Below the pieces are notes generated by a model that saw only the letters and a program-made list of their open reading frames with translations, was not told the DNA's origin and ran no database searches. Both the position numbers and the translations under genes were made by a program. From Cotesia glomerata (Eukaryota > Arthropoda > Insecta > Hymenoptera > Braconidae), in contig NC_058158.1 of assembly GCF_020080835.1 (NCBI RefSeq), positions 33,188,305-33,252,304 of the forward strand: a DNA stretch of 64,000 nt, read 5' to 3'. The stretch's first letter is position 1. Each line of letters opens with the position of its first letter. Shown here one piece after another: positions 47,272-61,243 of this stretch.

Positions 47272-48113
47272 ATGTTAAAGCCAATTTATCTTGTATTTCT
47301 ACCTATAGTGCTAAGCGTACCAAATAATCGGGTAATAAGAGAAGTGGATAGTGTTGAACAAGTTAATTCTCAGTCGACGGAAATGACACCTTCAACCTCA
47401 CAATCAGCAGTACCGTGTCATGACTTGTCGGAACATCGTGGTATTCCGCAATTAGTTTTTCCCATGTGTACCAGTTCAAACGGTCTCGAGGGGTTACGCA
47501 ATGTCGTGATTCATGGGATGGCTTGCACATGTGACCTCAACACTCATGATGTACACAAGAGAGATGATTATCAGTATACACCCGGAATCGGAGCACACAA
47601 ACTTCACACCCGAGGAGCTACGTTCAACAACGCAAGACGGATATGTAATGAAGAAGGTGGACATCTTGCTGTTATTGATTCTCTCGCTGAGGAGCGGGTA
47701 AGTACTAGTCCTAGCACTTGCAATTAATCACCATGCAAATGTGTTCATGCTATATGTCACTGCTGCTAATGATAATGATGATGAATATGTGAATTTTGAT
47801 TTGTGTTTTACAATAGGTATTGTTGGACCTATTCAAACGTGCGGTCGGAATCAGAAATGTGACGAATGAAGATCAAGCTTTAATTGGAATCCATGACCTA
47901 TTTTCAGAGGGGGAGTGGGTGACTATTTTAGGCGAGTCTCTACATAAAAATGGCTATACAAAATGGAGCGACCGGTGGGGTGGACAGCCAGATAATGGTG
48001 GTGGTGTACAAAATTGTGGTAGTTTATTGAAAGAAGGAGGAATGGACGACGTCAGTTGTAATGCGCAGTTTGCTTTCTTTTGTGAAATACCCGGAATCCG
48101 AATAGCCCATTAA
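47272..48113 (+). CDS. Secreted C-type lectin, hemolymph LPS-binding-protein-like
   Basis: Exons 47272-47697 and 47817-48113 (phase-0 intron, GTAAGT/AATAG) give 240 residues. The ATG at 47272 opens a signal peptide (MLKPIYLVFLPIVLSVP). An upstream in-frame stretch has no ATG. A Ser/Thr-rich linker is followed by a region with PCHDLSEH and ACTCDLNTHD. The C-type lectin domain runs from about residue 120: TRGATFNNARRICNEEGGHL, IGIHDLF, EWVTI, then WGGQPDNGGGVQNCG and FAFFCE. QPD is the triplet linked to galactose-type binding in C-type lectins. In Hymenoptera such proteins are usually called hemolymph lipopolysaccharide-binding protein-like and act as soluble recognition molecules. The intron sits at the same place in the lectin fold as in the 40517 gene. 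Confidence 0.88.
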
Positions 48114-48980
48114 AACTTTTGTACTTTCCACACAACCTTTTAACTTTGTGTGTGTATTTCTGTACTCTGCTATACACTTTCATACAATTATCATTTAGTT
48201 TTGTTTACTTTATGTACCGTAACGACATTTTTATATTTTTATTTTATTTTTGCCAATCTAACTTTTTCTATGCAACTATTTCCTTTTCATCGCTACCGTA
48301 CTTTTTTTTATACAGTGATTTATATAATTTGCTGAAGAATTTTGTCGAATAATCAAATAAACTTTTTAATAGAAAAATGTGAAAGCTTTCTGTTATTTTT
48401 ATCGCTTTCATAAAGTATACAATAGTCTCTTTAAATTTACGAAGTTATCTATGAATTCTCTTCATGGGACTAAATTGACAAGTGATGTTTTACTTGAAAT
48501 ATAAATTTTTGAACACATAAAAAACGCAATTTCTGAATGTAATTATTTTTTGTACTTATGTTTAATCAGCTAATAAAATATTATTTAGAGAGTCAAAGCC
48601 TTATAATTATGCATTGAACAGGATTTTTAACCAAAAACTGTATGAATGAATAATTATCAAATTTTGGATTTTTCGAGAAATGAATGACGTAATTTGTGAT
48701 GGAAAGTTAATTTAATTTTGCAAAATACTCCAGAGCTAAAAAGGTTAATTATAATTTCTCTTCTGTCTACTTATTTTTACGTAATTATTGTTTGATGTTT
48801 CCAACTAAGTACTGTTACAACAATATTTGCATATTTGTACTTTTTAACCAATTTAACTTTTATATTCAACTTTTCCTTCGTTTCTGCACCATACTTTTTC
48901 ATAGTCATTTATATAATCCCCCTAGTTTTTTTGATCGAATAATCAAATAAACTTTCAACTAAAAAAAGGCAAAATCATCT
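48114..48980. other. 3' region of the C-type lectin gene and a second, diverged copy of it
   Basis: The end of the 3' region (GTCGAATAATCAAATAAACTTTT near 48342) recurs at about 48931-48955, preceded by similar sequence (TTTATATAAT, CGTACTTTTT/CATACTTTTT). No lectin exon is left between. It may be the tail of a deleted duplicate or a second poly(A) region. Confidence 0.5.
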
Positions 48981-49822
48981 TACCCTCATTATTGTTATTT
49001 TTTCAAAAGAAATACACACAGAGCAATCTTTAAAAATTCTGAAAGCAATCTCAAAAAAACTCATTTGAAACTTTAAATTGATATCAAGCATATTTTAGCT
49101 CAAAAGAAATCAAGACTTCTCAAACAAAGTTATTTTATAAGAAGCGAAAAAGTCAGTGACTATTTAGTGTTTATATGAAAATAAATAACCTTGAATAAAA
49201 TTTAAAGTTTAAAATGTTTGATATTTATGCTTTGTAGCTAATACACAATGCCCAGTAACTTTTGAAGTAAATAAATACATTTTATTTACATTTATTTATT
49301 TATATTCAAACGTCCGCGATCCATGCAAATTTTGATAACCAAGTTGAACGATTTCGTATCATCAGTATTCATCTATAGGATTTCCTCCAGCGACTACTGT
49401 CAATACCATCTGTAATATTTGTTGAGCTCCTGCAATATTACCAACACACCGGCACTGCTAAATTCTGAGAAACTTCAACGATCGTGAATGGCTTAACCAA
49501 AATGCTCGCAAGTATTCTCATTCATTTTTTCTCCCTCGCTTCTGCTCATCTTTCTGTCGGACCTCTTTGTCTGTTTCATTCCTTTCAGTATAGAGATAAA
49601 TATATATTCCTTGCCCGACATCCTTAGCACCGACTTCTTTTTTTCCCTCCACTCTTCGACATTTTCATCTTGTCTACGTCGATATTTACCGTGCATCCCG
49701 TTAGGTAATATTTGTCGAACTAGTCGCAATACCAATATTAGTAAAGCTACAATATATATAGGCACAAATATTCAGCCATACATTACACAGCTACACTCAA
49801 TTTTATTAAACTGCACTGCAAA

Positions 49823-49880
<58 letters not shown>

Positions 49881-51738
49881 ATATCTTTCATGTTCTTGAA
49901 TAATGAAATCATTCTCAAATTTTTTAACAATAAAAATCAATCATCTGACTAGTTGAACTGACAATAATTGATAATAAATCACTAAAAATTCAATCAAAAC
50001 TGTTGTTATTAATGTAAAATTAATTTTATTAAACATCAACGCAATAATGCAAATTTATATCAATAAATATTTGAATTGTATCTTTACATTAATTACCGAT
50101 AAGTAATTAATAAAAGCACAATAAAGTATTGTGAGCACGCAGGAATTACAAATAAAAATTATTAATCATACTTTATATTTATGAGCTCATATTAAAATCA
50201 AATAGAAGGTAAGTAAATAAGTGCATGTGGTTAATATACTTTTTTTCTGGTGGTAGTACAAAATAATGGCCAGCACTATATACTATATACTGCGCTAACA
50301 AAATATACATAGAGATATGGAGATGTAGATAGTTATAGTACGTATTAATGTACACGCTGTCACGTGGATTCGTTTACGAGCCACAGTGGGTAGCCGCGAC
50401 CCCACGAGGCCTTAACAAACTCTGACATGTATTTCATTTGAAATACATTGTTCATGTAGTTTGTTAGTATTAAAGTTATTATTATAAGTTATCCTCTATT
50501 TATTACCTTTTCATGACGGCAGCGCGTTACACTTTTTTAAATTAAATTAACACTATTGAGTACGCGGTAATGTACTTTAAGCTAATTTTATTTATTTTAT
50601 TTCCCATAAAAAGTAAACAAAGTTTTAATAAATTTATTTACCTATAAAGATAAAAAAATTCATCTGTATATAGGTCAGTAAAGAAAATAGATAATTATCC
50701 ATTTATATTATCATTAATTTCTTATAGTTAAATTAAATTATTTTTTGTAATTAATTTGAAAGACTTGGTAGGTGCACAGCTCATTTCTTTAACCTATTCC
50801 TGGTTACGTTGTTACTTAGTTTAATTCATCAAGCAAAAGATTAAAATACTTTATTGCAATGTAGTACGGAGTGTTATAATATCTTGGATTGGTAATCTTA
50901 GAAAGCTTAATGATTTTATGTCTAGATCTACCTTCATAGTGATTATATAGTTGCTTAAATTTTTCATAAACACTACAATAAATAATTTAGTACAAATATT
51001 TGGTTAATAACAATTCTTTCATTCAAATTATCGTTAATCAAAATTATTTCATCGCTTTTAAACATTGTGACTAACTTTGAAAATTACTTGAAAAATAATT
51101 AAATAGATTGATTGAATTTATTTAAATGTTAATCATGCTTCTCTATACTTTTATTTATTTGATTACTATTGACAAAACAATTTATTTCCAACACGAGACA
51201 AATCCACTGATTAAACATAAGATGAGGCAATTTAGTAAGATTTGTTAGAAAAATCTTGGAATTAGTAACGATAAGACGCCGAGCAGAAAATGTAATAGCT
51301 TTTTTAAGTCTCCACAGTCGTGTCTACTTTATTTTGTTTATTTTACCTTTCTCTTATTACTTTAACGTCGTCTCATCTGTTTGCTCGATTGCGTCGGCAG
51401 TAAAACCGTTGAAGACTGTTACGTATTGCTGGTACATTTTAGAGGGAAAAATTTACGTCCAACGTCTACTAGGGAAAATAACATGGAAATGAAAGGAGGA
51501 ATGAGCTTTTATATAATAGTGTTGTAGAATATTGTAAAGCTTTGGCGCCACAAGTGTCCACTCCGGGTACTGCGTCATCGCGCTATAGCTAGAAACCTTT
51601 TTCTTTTACATTACATTCTTTTTTCTTTCATTTTTTTTCAATATCACTTTGACTTCAAGGCGCTTTTAAATTCTAATTACATATAAAAAAATAAATAAAC
51701 TGTTACAATTGAAGTAAAAAATAGATCAGCTAAAAAAA
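48981..51738. other. Non-coding stretch
   Basis: No supported exon on either strand. A (TTA)n microsatellite is at about 49826-49876. The open frames here lack splice or domain support. Confidence 0.4.
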
Positions 51739-52209
51739 TTACACTGATAAAAGAATTTATTGACTATTAATGAATTCATGTTTTTTAAATAATTTACTTT
51801 ATTTTTATTTATCATCTTTTACATACGATTTTTAGAAAATGTTTCTTGATGCGCAGTACAAAATTAAATAGGTGCATGTTAGCTTTATCATTTACAATCT
51901 ATTAAAATCAAAAATAAAGAAGGAGAAACAAATTATGAAGTGCAGCTGCGAATAAATTAGATTCAGTTTTGTAGATGACGAAACATTTAATAAATATTTT
52001 TTTGGGATAAAAATATATTTATTGGCAGTTAATAAATTTTTTTAAATAAATGATTCATTAGCTATTAATAAATATTTATTAACTGTAAATAAATCGCAGT
52101 TAATAAATAATTTATTACTGTTGATAAATACTTATTAAATGATCTAATGTTAAAAAATCATTCACTAATAAGGCTTATTAATTATTAACAAATCCTTCTA
52201 CCCGTGTAA
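51739..52209. mobile_element. MITE of about 470 bp with TTACAC ends
   Basis: Ends TTACACTGATAAAAGAATTT and AAATCCTTCTACCCGTGTAA are imperfect inverted copies. The interior is built of AATAAATATTTATTAACTG-like inverted words. It resembles the ends of the 3069-5577 element. Confidence 0.6.
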
Positions 52210-53295
52210 TGAGAAAAAGGGAAGTATATTTCGACATTGTATAAATGAACAAAAAACAACAGATAGCAAAAATAAACAAAGGTAGAGAGGGTAGATGTAT
52301 ACATCAGATTGTGAAGGTATCGCTGGTTAATAATACAAGCGCCACTCATACAATTTGAACGAGTAAAAAAGAAGCACCAGGGGTTACTTGATACAATGTA
52401 CTTTAATCGGCGCCCTTTTTGGTAACTGTGCTCTGGTAGAACACAAAACATTGAACATTGAACAGTATCTCGTATGTGGGCACACACGGGATGCTCAAGT
52501 GTGTAGATGTACCGCAGGGGTTAAGCCCATAGTTCTGTAGAAGAACAAAATGACCGTTCCCATGGGCGTCGCTTCACTCTCGTTTTTTATATATTTTTTT
52601 TATTTCATTTTATTCGCGTCTCTTTTTATTCCTGGCTTCTATTCCATACTCCAATCCCCAGCGCCATTTGTAATTTACATTTTAAATTACTCGGTACTGC
52701 GAGCGGCTATCAATTTCGTACCCTGACCCGTTACGTGCGTTTTAACATCCCATGGTAAATATAAAATACTAAAGTTAATAAATAACCTTCGTAAATGTTT
52801 TTAAATGCTGAAACAACTAAAACTAAAAACAAATATTTATAATTATTTTATTTATAAATTCATTTTTCTTTTACTTTTATTTTAATAAATACATTTGTCA
52901 ATGTCGCTTTCCCGAGGTTTATTTATTGCCTTTCAACGTTTGCTTTTTTTACCAATAAAATATTATTCATAAAGATCGTTCGGTTGCTTTGTTTTGTTGT
53001 TCTTTTTTTATTATTCAATCGAATAATAATTAATAAGTTTTTATTTCTATACAAATGATTTTTTTGAAGTCTAATAGTTTACTCCCTCATGAATAAAGAT
53101 CGAGACACATGTAGATACATTCTAAAATGTCCTCAAAAAAATCTAAACTAATTTTTGAGTAGTTTTGGAAAGTTACAAAATAGAAATTACAGAAAAAAAA
53201 ATTTACTGGTTAAAAGATAGTTAATATTATTGTTCCCTAAATTCTAGAATGTCTTTAAAAAAATTTAAGTAATTCTAATGTTGAATTAAATTATA
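52210..53295. other. Non-coding stretch
   Basis: Nothing recognisable; one minus-strand frame (52185-52487) has no domain or splice support. Confidence 0.4.
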
Positions 53296-53837
53296 TTAAG
53301 GTAGTACGGTTATGAAAGCAATATTTTAAGAAATCCTCGAAACTTTGAATATGTCATTAAATTAAATGCATAATACATATACTGTTATTAAAATTTGAAG
53401 ACGATTTACCGTACCTAACTTCAGATAATTGCAATTGAAAATGACATTTTTGTACATGTAACATAAGAGAAGCGTGGGAAAATGACAGTATTTTTAATTT
53501 ATTCCATCGAAGGAATTTCACCACTTTATTGAAAAACTAGTAGATTGAAGAATATGATATTTCGAACAATTAAAAAAAAATGAAAATTATTTACCGTGTA
53601 ATTTTTGAGATTAATTAAAATAAATTTCACTTTTAGAGGATTATTTTTAGGAGAGGGGGTACGAAAAACAGCCGCTAGTCACTGAAACCGTAGTGGGTGT
53701 GTGTATATGTATAGAGAATATAGTAGTCGACGAGTACAGTAACGTTAAAAAAACTTAACCTTAGCTCTGTCGATACGTATAACATGGATAGTGAGCCAAA
53801 ATTTTTTATCTGGACTGTCGCGGAGGTACTACCTTAA
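53296..53837. mobile_element. Short TIR element (about 540 bp)
   Basis: TTAAGGTAGTAC at the left is the exact inverse of GTACTACCTTAA at the right, followed inward by CGG and CGGAG. No coding capacity. Confidence 0.5.
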
Positions 53838-55213
53838 ATACATAACAGATGATAAAAATAAGCCAAGATGATATTTAGCTAAATAGAATGACTTTTTGCC
53901 AATTGAATTTGCTTATCATAACCATCAAAATAATTACATCGTGTTTACAAACATATACATGCGCATATATGTGCATGCATGAATAGGTGTGAGACAATTA
54001 GACCGGTTAATTTGGACGTACTGGGGTTAATTGGGATGGCATCCAAATTAGGCATTCAAGGGACAGTAGGCACAGACGGTACACATCGATTATGGACATC
54101 GTGTACACGTAACCATGTGGTGGATCTGCTCCTGTTATATTAGAAATTTGCTTCTATGATTCTATGACGAGAGGTCATAGAAATGGTGTAAATAGCTCTC
54201 ATCGGTATATTGCTGGATTGCTGGTAGAATGATGCACGTCCGATAGATTTGACGTCGGGATTTTGATCAATCGTTTATCTATCCTATCCTCTTCACTTTT
54301 CTCTTTATATGCATGCCTACACATATACATCTATACCCGTGTCGTGGACAACGTCAAAAAATTTCATTAATGCGAGATACGTGCGAATCTCACCGTGTCA
54401 CACAGACTATTAATCGATCACAAGCTGCAGATAGTGATAGAATGACGCGTGACGCTTTGTAAATGGGATTAGTTCGGGAACATTGCATGCTTTTCTTGTT
54501 ATTGCTACTATTCCATTCTGCATGTTACATCAGATATAACGTATATACATAGTTAATAATTTAATTCATTTCACTTTTTTATTTCACACTTTCTGATCTT
54601 TATTTTTTATTTTTTATTCATAGAGATAAAAATTGAGATCGATGACCAAACGAAGTGATGATTTCGTTTTCAATTTTGCAAAATTGCGTTGTTTAGATAA
54701 TATAGATTCCTCATATATTGATAGGACAATATTGAATTCAATTTTCATTCCAAAACCAACTTTTAATCTTGATAACTTGTAAGCTGTTGCACCCAAAAAA
54801 ATTTATATGAAAATTGAAGCTATAAACTTTTAATTTTTACTATTCTAAACTTTACTTTGCTTAGACAACTTTTCTTCTATCAATGGCCTGGTTCAAAAAT
54901 ATATTGTCTCATGATAAATGAATTCATTGAAAGACAGTAAGAACTGACTTAAAATACTTGAAACACGTATAAATCATCGACGAACTGCAGTTACAATTAT
55001 TAACTGTCGATATAGAAATAGCACTCTAATATGACATTTGAGAGACTAAAGAACAGAATGAACAAAGATGATTAAATTTTCAAGATTAGCGACGAGTCAT
55101 ACGTTTAAAATAAGCGATCTCTGCAAGCATTACTTGATCTATTAATTAAGATTGTCATTAATTGATAGAATATCAATTTCAGAAACAATGGAAAATGTCT
55201 GATATTAAGTATG
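53838..55213. other. Non-coding stretch
   Basis: No exon, RNA gene or repeat that I can support. Confidence 0.4.
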
Positions 55214-56876
55214 TACACAGTAAAAAAATTTTCGTAAAATTTAACATAAAATTTTGTGTAGATGTTTTTTTTACATAAAATTTATGTTAATTCTACACAA
55301 ACGGTTTGTATTGATCAATCCATCCATTTTTTAACACACTCAAGTGTTAATTCAAAGTAAAACTACACTTTTTTAATGTTACTGGCCAACCAACACAAAA
55401 TTTATGTTAAAGAATTCTTCATATATAGTCACGTATGCCACACAAGATAGACATGTAAATGTGATAGCCTCAACGTCATTTTAATTTGGTGGATTTTGAT
55501 TTGTGTCATTACGTAAAATACTTAAATGCAGCTAATAAATATACAATTGTAGTGTATAGCAATTAAAAACTAAGTAAATAAAGGGTAATTTATACCCTCA
55601 CGGTTTTGGAAATGCCGTAAAGATTCGGTATTTATACGATATAAATGCTGTATTTTTACCGTAATACTTCAGTTATTTTAGCCAGTTTTTTTGTCGAATT
55701 ATTACGAAAAAATTACGAAATAAATTCAAAATATTTACGGCATTACAATAGAAAAATTACGGTAAAAAGCATTATATCTTTAATTATATCAGTATAAACG
55801 CGGTAAAATTGCAGTATATCTTTGGTATTTTTACCGTAGAAATACGATTTTATTATTGTAAAATTATAGTAATATTATAGTTAATAGATAGATTTTTTGC
55901 GGTAAAAGTTCTAGAGTTTTACCGTAATTTTATCGTATTATTTCTGAACTTTGCAGCAAAAGTACGGTAGAAATGCTGTATAACTATAGTAAAAAAACTG
56001 GCCAAAATAACCACAGAAATACCGTATTATTTCAGAATTATAACGGTTAATTTATGGTAAACGCATTAATACCGAAAATTTACGGTATTTCAAAAACCGC
56101 GAGGGTATTAAAACATCCGATAACAGAATTGTAACCTTAAAATTCATTACAAGGTTAATGTCCTTTCTAGTGTGAATCTAGAAGACAGAATAAATTTTAA
56201 ATTATGAGGAAATAAATAAAATAAGAAAAATAATCAATTTTATGATTATGAATCTAGCAGACATGTTGATTTTTTTTGACAAATTATTTACAAGTTAAAA
56301 AATACTTAAAAAAAATTACACGAATAATTCTTCAAATTTTCTACAAGTGAAATTTTTTTGTAATAATTTTTTTGTAATAATTTTTTTATTAAAAAATTGT
56401 GAAAATTTTCAGATGTCGGCTAACTTAATTTTCATTTATTTTTTTGAATTAGACAAAAAAATAAATAATTGAAATTAATAAATTATTAGAAAATAAACTT
56501 ACAGTTTTTTTAATTTTCTACATGTGCATTTTTCCTTTAATTTATTATTTTCAATTGCTCATGTATTTTTTTTAATCACAAAATATATATATATTTAAAT
56601 TATTAGTAAAACTCACATATTTGACAGCTGATCTGAGTAACACAAAGAAAAAGTTACAATCAACACTTTATTTGTGTTATGGATAACATTTAAGTGTGTA
56701 GAAATCTGAGAATCAGCCAATGAAAGTTTTAACATATTTTTGTGTTACTTTTAACACAGAATTATGTTGATTTCATCAATACAAACAGTATGTGTAGAAT
56801 TAACATAAATTTTGTGTAAAAAAATCATCTACACAAAATTTTATGTTAAATTTTACGAAAATTTTTTTACTGTGTA
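55214..56876. mobile_element. TIR element of about 1.66 kb
   Basis: The left end TACACAGTAAAAAAATTTTC and its continuation to GTGTAGATG are repeated inverted at 56826-56876. Flanking TA suggests a mariner/Tc1-like target. Inner copies of ACACAAAATTTATGTTAA are also inverted. No transposase frame. It contains a second element at 55593-56107. Confidence 0.75.
55593..56107. mobile_element. Nested palindromic element rich in ACGGTA words
   Basis: TACCCTCACGGTTTTGGAAA at the left and ATTTCAAAAACCGCGAGGGTA-like sequence at the right are inverted copies. The interior is full of ACGGTAA/TTACCGT words. It lies inside the 55214-56876 element and so inserted later. Confidence 0.7.
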
Positions 56877-57636
56877 TTTAAGATGACTGGTAGTTATAAA
56901 TAAAAAAGGAATATTTCGGAATTTCCGCTATTTTACATCTTAATTAAAATTATTCTTCTATTTCAATCCCTTGCTTCACCTCGAATATCAGCTTCAGCAG
57001 TACTTTGAATGACATTTGTTGGCTCTATTTATATAAACTTCTGTTTGACTTAAATTTTTCCGGACAATTTTCGTCTTTGTAGCTTGTTTCCTCGTTTGAT
57101 TTTCAAATCCGTACAAACATTTGTTTTGTGTCATCCGTACACTTTGAATACAATGCTAAATTTTTAACCGAGGTTTGGCGAAAATTCACAACTTTCTGTT
57201 TATTTGGGACACTTTTCACTACAAAGGATGAAACTGTTGACACTTATTTCCAGGAAGATATAAAAATAAAGATTTATTCTGCTAAGTAAACTGCATTTAC
57301 AGTAATCAGTATTCTATTTTAATTTAAATTTTCCGTAAAGATGACATCAGTGTTTTTGGCCAAATGATCTATCTATGTAATAAATATTATGATATATGTC
57401 AAATAAAGGAATATAAATATAGACTTGAGGATATTTACTTGATTTATTCAATTTCCTTATCGTTATCGCGAGCAATATATAAAGAATTCAAGGAATTTTC
57501 ATCCCTCTGATGCGATGAGTAGATTAAGAATGATTATCGTGAGCCCTGCCGATATATTCAACCCCTGGAGGATTCGTATGTAAATTAATGTGCCAGTTTA
57601 AAAGTTTATATTTAATTTAGCCTCTCCCGGTCCCAG
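56877..57636. other. Non-coding stretch
   Basis: Nothing recognisable. Confidence 0.4.
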
Positions 57637-57803
57637 TATTCTCTAAACATGAATTAGTGAAAATTCACTGGAATAAGTGAATATTCACTAATTTTAAGTG
57701 CCAATCGAACCACTTTGAAACCAAAGTGGTTCGATTGGCAGTTAGAAAAAGTGAATATTCACTTATTCCAGTGAATTTTCACTAATTCATGTTTAGAGAG
57801 TAC
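57637..57803. mobile_element. Near-perfect palindrome (about 165 bp)
   Basis: CTCTAAACATGAATTAGTG at 57641 is matched by its reverse complement ending at 57798. Almost the whole length pairs, with a centre at GAAACC near 57720. Typical foldback MITE. Confidence 0.8.
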
Positions 57804-60413
57804 ACATTTAAAAATTTATCCACTTCAATCTCACTGTGGACAGAGATAAAGTTAAAATAGAATAGGGTGTAGTAGTCTAAAAGTCTACACTGAAATGTTT
57901 TGTTCCCTCTCGCTCATTTCCAGCTCCCTCGGTGTGCCTTATTCGCAGCAGACATTTTACCAAAATGGAATTTCACTAATTTTCCGTGCAGTTGAATCGT
58001 CCTTGCCTATTAGACTTGTCCGTCCACATCGTCGAGTTAAATTGTTCTACGTAGGAAAATGAGCGCATCTAAAGTATATACATACATTAGTGCCTTCATC
58101 TGCCGTGTGTATATGTGTATATAATAGATAATAGCAAAGTATAGTTGAGTAGTTTTGCCAGGAAATATTGGCTACGACCCCACTGCGCTACTTTATATTC
58201 ACTATTAACTATTTACAATTCACTTCCTCTACTCTTGTTTCTACCCAGACGCTTGTAACATCATCTTTATTATGAATGTCTTCTTTACTTGTAAACTTAA
58301 TATTATATTACTTTTGTTTTTCTCGTTGCTTTTGCTAATTGTATCTTATATTTCTCACTATCCTGGGTAGTTTACATATTTAAAAATATACACATATAGA
58401 CGTGTTTTATGTAAAATACCGCGAATTTATCTTGTAGTCACATTAAATTCAACATGAAAAAAATAAATTCTTAAAAGTACGGTGTAAAATTTTAATGAAG
58501 TTCACAGAAAATATTTTTTTCGATGTTAGCAGCGAGTAAGTTGAAGAAAAATTATGAAAATTTTATTTATAGTCAAAGAAAATTCAAAAATTTTTGCACT
58601 TATTGATGTTTCATTTTTTATTCTACTTTATTACTTTAAAGATAAAATGTAATCTCAACTTTTCTCCATAAAAATTCAACTAACGGATTTTCCAGAGCAT
58701 CAAATATTAAAATTAAATCGTACAAATATTTTTTCAAGAAATTTAAATCTCTTCAATCTCATCTCAGCTATCAAAATCTCAAAGGCTTTCAACTTCGGTA
58801 TCTTCATGAATGTGAGCTCTTAGTAGAGATAGAAGTAGGGGCCGGGATAAGTGTTTCAATAATGACGAAAAATCTTAAGAAGTTGTTATTTCCGAGTTTT
58901 AAAATATATCAACAAACTTTAATTAAATATCAAGAGAAAAGAAGCAGAGAATTAATATAAATCTTTAATAAAAAAGTTAATACCTCAATCACATTATTCG
59001 GGATTTTTTTTATGATACCTAAAAGACGAGATCATGAGTTGAAGTTAATAAAGTCAGACTATGTTGTAAAAGAGAAAAAAAAATAATAATAACAATGATA
59101 ATGGTCGTAGGTTTCATCAGCTTGAGAAAAGGTGGGATCTCACAAAGCCTTAAAAGCATCTCTACGAATTACCATTCTGTAAGCTTTTGTCCATTATATA
59201 TATTTATACAGACATATCTTTTATTTTTATTTTTATTTTTCTCTGCTTCTATCAACGTTTATTTGACACTAAAAAAGCTTAGACGTGAATATAATGCTTG
59301 CTGTATTTATTATTTACATCTTTTTATGTACATATGTTTTTTCTCGCTTAGTCAGAATAAAAAATATCAGGTATCGTGTCATCATAATGCAGTCTGATAT
59401 CATTATTATTTATTTTTTTTTTCAATTCAAAAAATTTTTATTAGCAAACAGCAAGTCATCAAACTTTTACACTTTGTTGAATCTTTATTTATTTTTTAGA
59501 CTACGTAGACTTTCATCACTGCGTACCACCTTCCTACCTACATCGCGTATTGACTAGAAAAATCATAAATCCAAAAAAAAGTAAAACAAAGCTCCTACTG
59601 AACCAACGTAATAACAGCACACGTATACACACATCGGCCGTATTTCAAGAGCGGAGAACAAAAAAGGTAAAAGATAAATTTAAACGGTCAGTTATGCGTT
59701 GCAACGTCACCGCTACCATCGTAATTGGTCGGTTGTAAATACATATTTTAATGAGAAATGCGACTGTGTACAAACGATGTACATTAGAATTTACACCGCT
59801 TCACGTTAAGCTGTTATTTTTGCTCCATTGTTTTAAAATTTTTTTTATTATAATAACACAAAAAAACATTATTATCTTTGACATTTTTTGTCACGAGGAT
59901 TTTAATAATTCCGAGAAACAAACTAAACAGGTATCTGGTAATAAAAATAAAAAACGTTCATCCACGACTTAATTTTTGAATTTAATTAATAAAAATTAGT
60001 TTCAAGTTTTAAAACTTTGCATTTTAAAAACGTAATATCAAAAGTTCCTTAAATTTTTAAATTTATAGAAGTAAATCAAACGATAAATTGAGATCCGATA
60101 CGCTGCCAAGGGATACCTGCACTCGTACTTGGTGTCGCAAGCGATTAACTTTAATTGACCCGTGGACTGGTAGTCGAGTAAGTTTCTTGCGAGAAGTTAA
60201 TGCGGTTTCACTGTCACGCTGATTCTTTTACTCCCTATCCCACAGTATCAGGCACTTTCATTTTGTTGAGCTTTGCGTTCTTAAGGCATTCCGGTCATTC
60301 AACGACTATTTACTGTTAGCATCACTTCAACCCTCTACTTGATTTCTTGAGGCCTTGTGTCGAGTCTCCGGGGCATTGTTCTGTCAATAGACTGAGACTT
60401 ATTCACCCAGAGA
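57804..60413. other. Non-coding stretch
   Basis: No supported exon. The block at 60110-60410 is GC-richer than its surroundings but has no clear frame. Confidence 0.4.
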
Positions 60414-60687
60414 TTTGCTCAAGATATTACTGCTACACGGAAAAAAATAATCGGTAGAGGCTGCCGATTTTTTCGATGAAGGCTCCAAAAAAAAACGGTA
60501 GCATCAACCGAAAAAAAATCGGTTCCCTCAACCGAAAAAAATCAGTAACAGATACCGATTATTTTTCGGTAGATGCTACCGTTTTTTTCGGGAGCCTTTA
60601 CCGAAAAAACCGGTAGCCTCTACCGAAAAAAAATCGGTAGCCTCTACCGATTATTTTTTTCCGTGTAGCAGTAATATCTTGAGCAAA
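60414..60687. mobile_element. Long palindrome with GGTAG/CTACC repeats (about 275 bp)
   Basis: TTTGCTCAAGATATTACTGC at the left is inverted at 60668-60687. The arms carry ATAATCGGTAGAGGCT and the interior repeats ACCGAAAAAAAATCGGTA many times. Foldback MITE. Confidence 0.8.
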
Positions 60688-61240
60688 CGGAAAAAAAAAT
60701 TGGGGCTGCCGCATGATACATTCTTGTGGCAGCAACATGATTTTCACGTGGCAGACAATAATCCACTCTTATAATCTAGATGAAAAATATGAAAATATAT
60801 CATGTAAGCAAACTATTCGTAACGAGATTGGTCAAATATATCATAAGTATGAAAATATAGATAATTCCAGACGGAGAAAAAAATTTTACTATAGGAACTC
60901 TATAGTAGTTAGTTAGTTGTAAAAAGTTCCAGTAGGTTAACGTATTCTTATGGTAACAATACCGTTTGGCTCCTGCAAATCTACATCGTTGAGCTCTGAC
61001 AGCTAAACGTTATTTACCTCTCACAACTCTACAGGATCGATCTAAGACCATAACTAATTTTTGGCAGTCTGTTTAATAATTTTTTTTACGATTTAGCATT
61101 GATAATTTAATAAATAAATGCGGCAGAACGAATTTATATTGCCAACAATAATTGTATATGACAAATAAGAATAGTATTATAATAGAAATAAAATAATAAT
61201 AGAACTTATATTACAAATAAAAATTATTTGTAAAATAAAA
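60688..61240. other. Non-coding stretch
   Basis: Nothing recognisable. Confidence 0.4.
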
Positions 61241-61243
61241 ATT

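Noticed and set aside
49493..49952. Overlapping frames on both strands
   Set aside because: They run into a TTA microsatellite and lack splice sites or domains.
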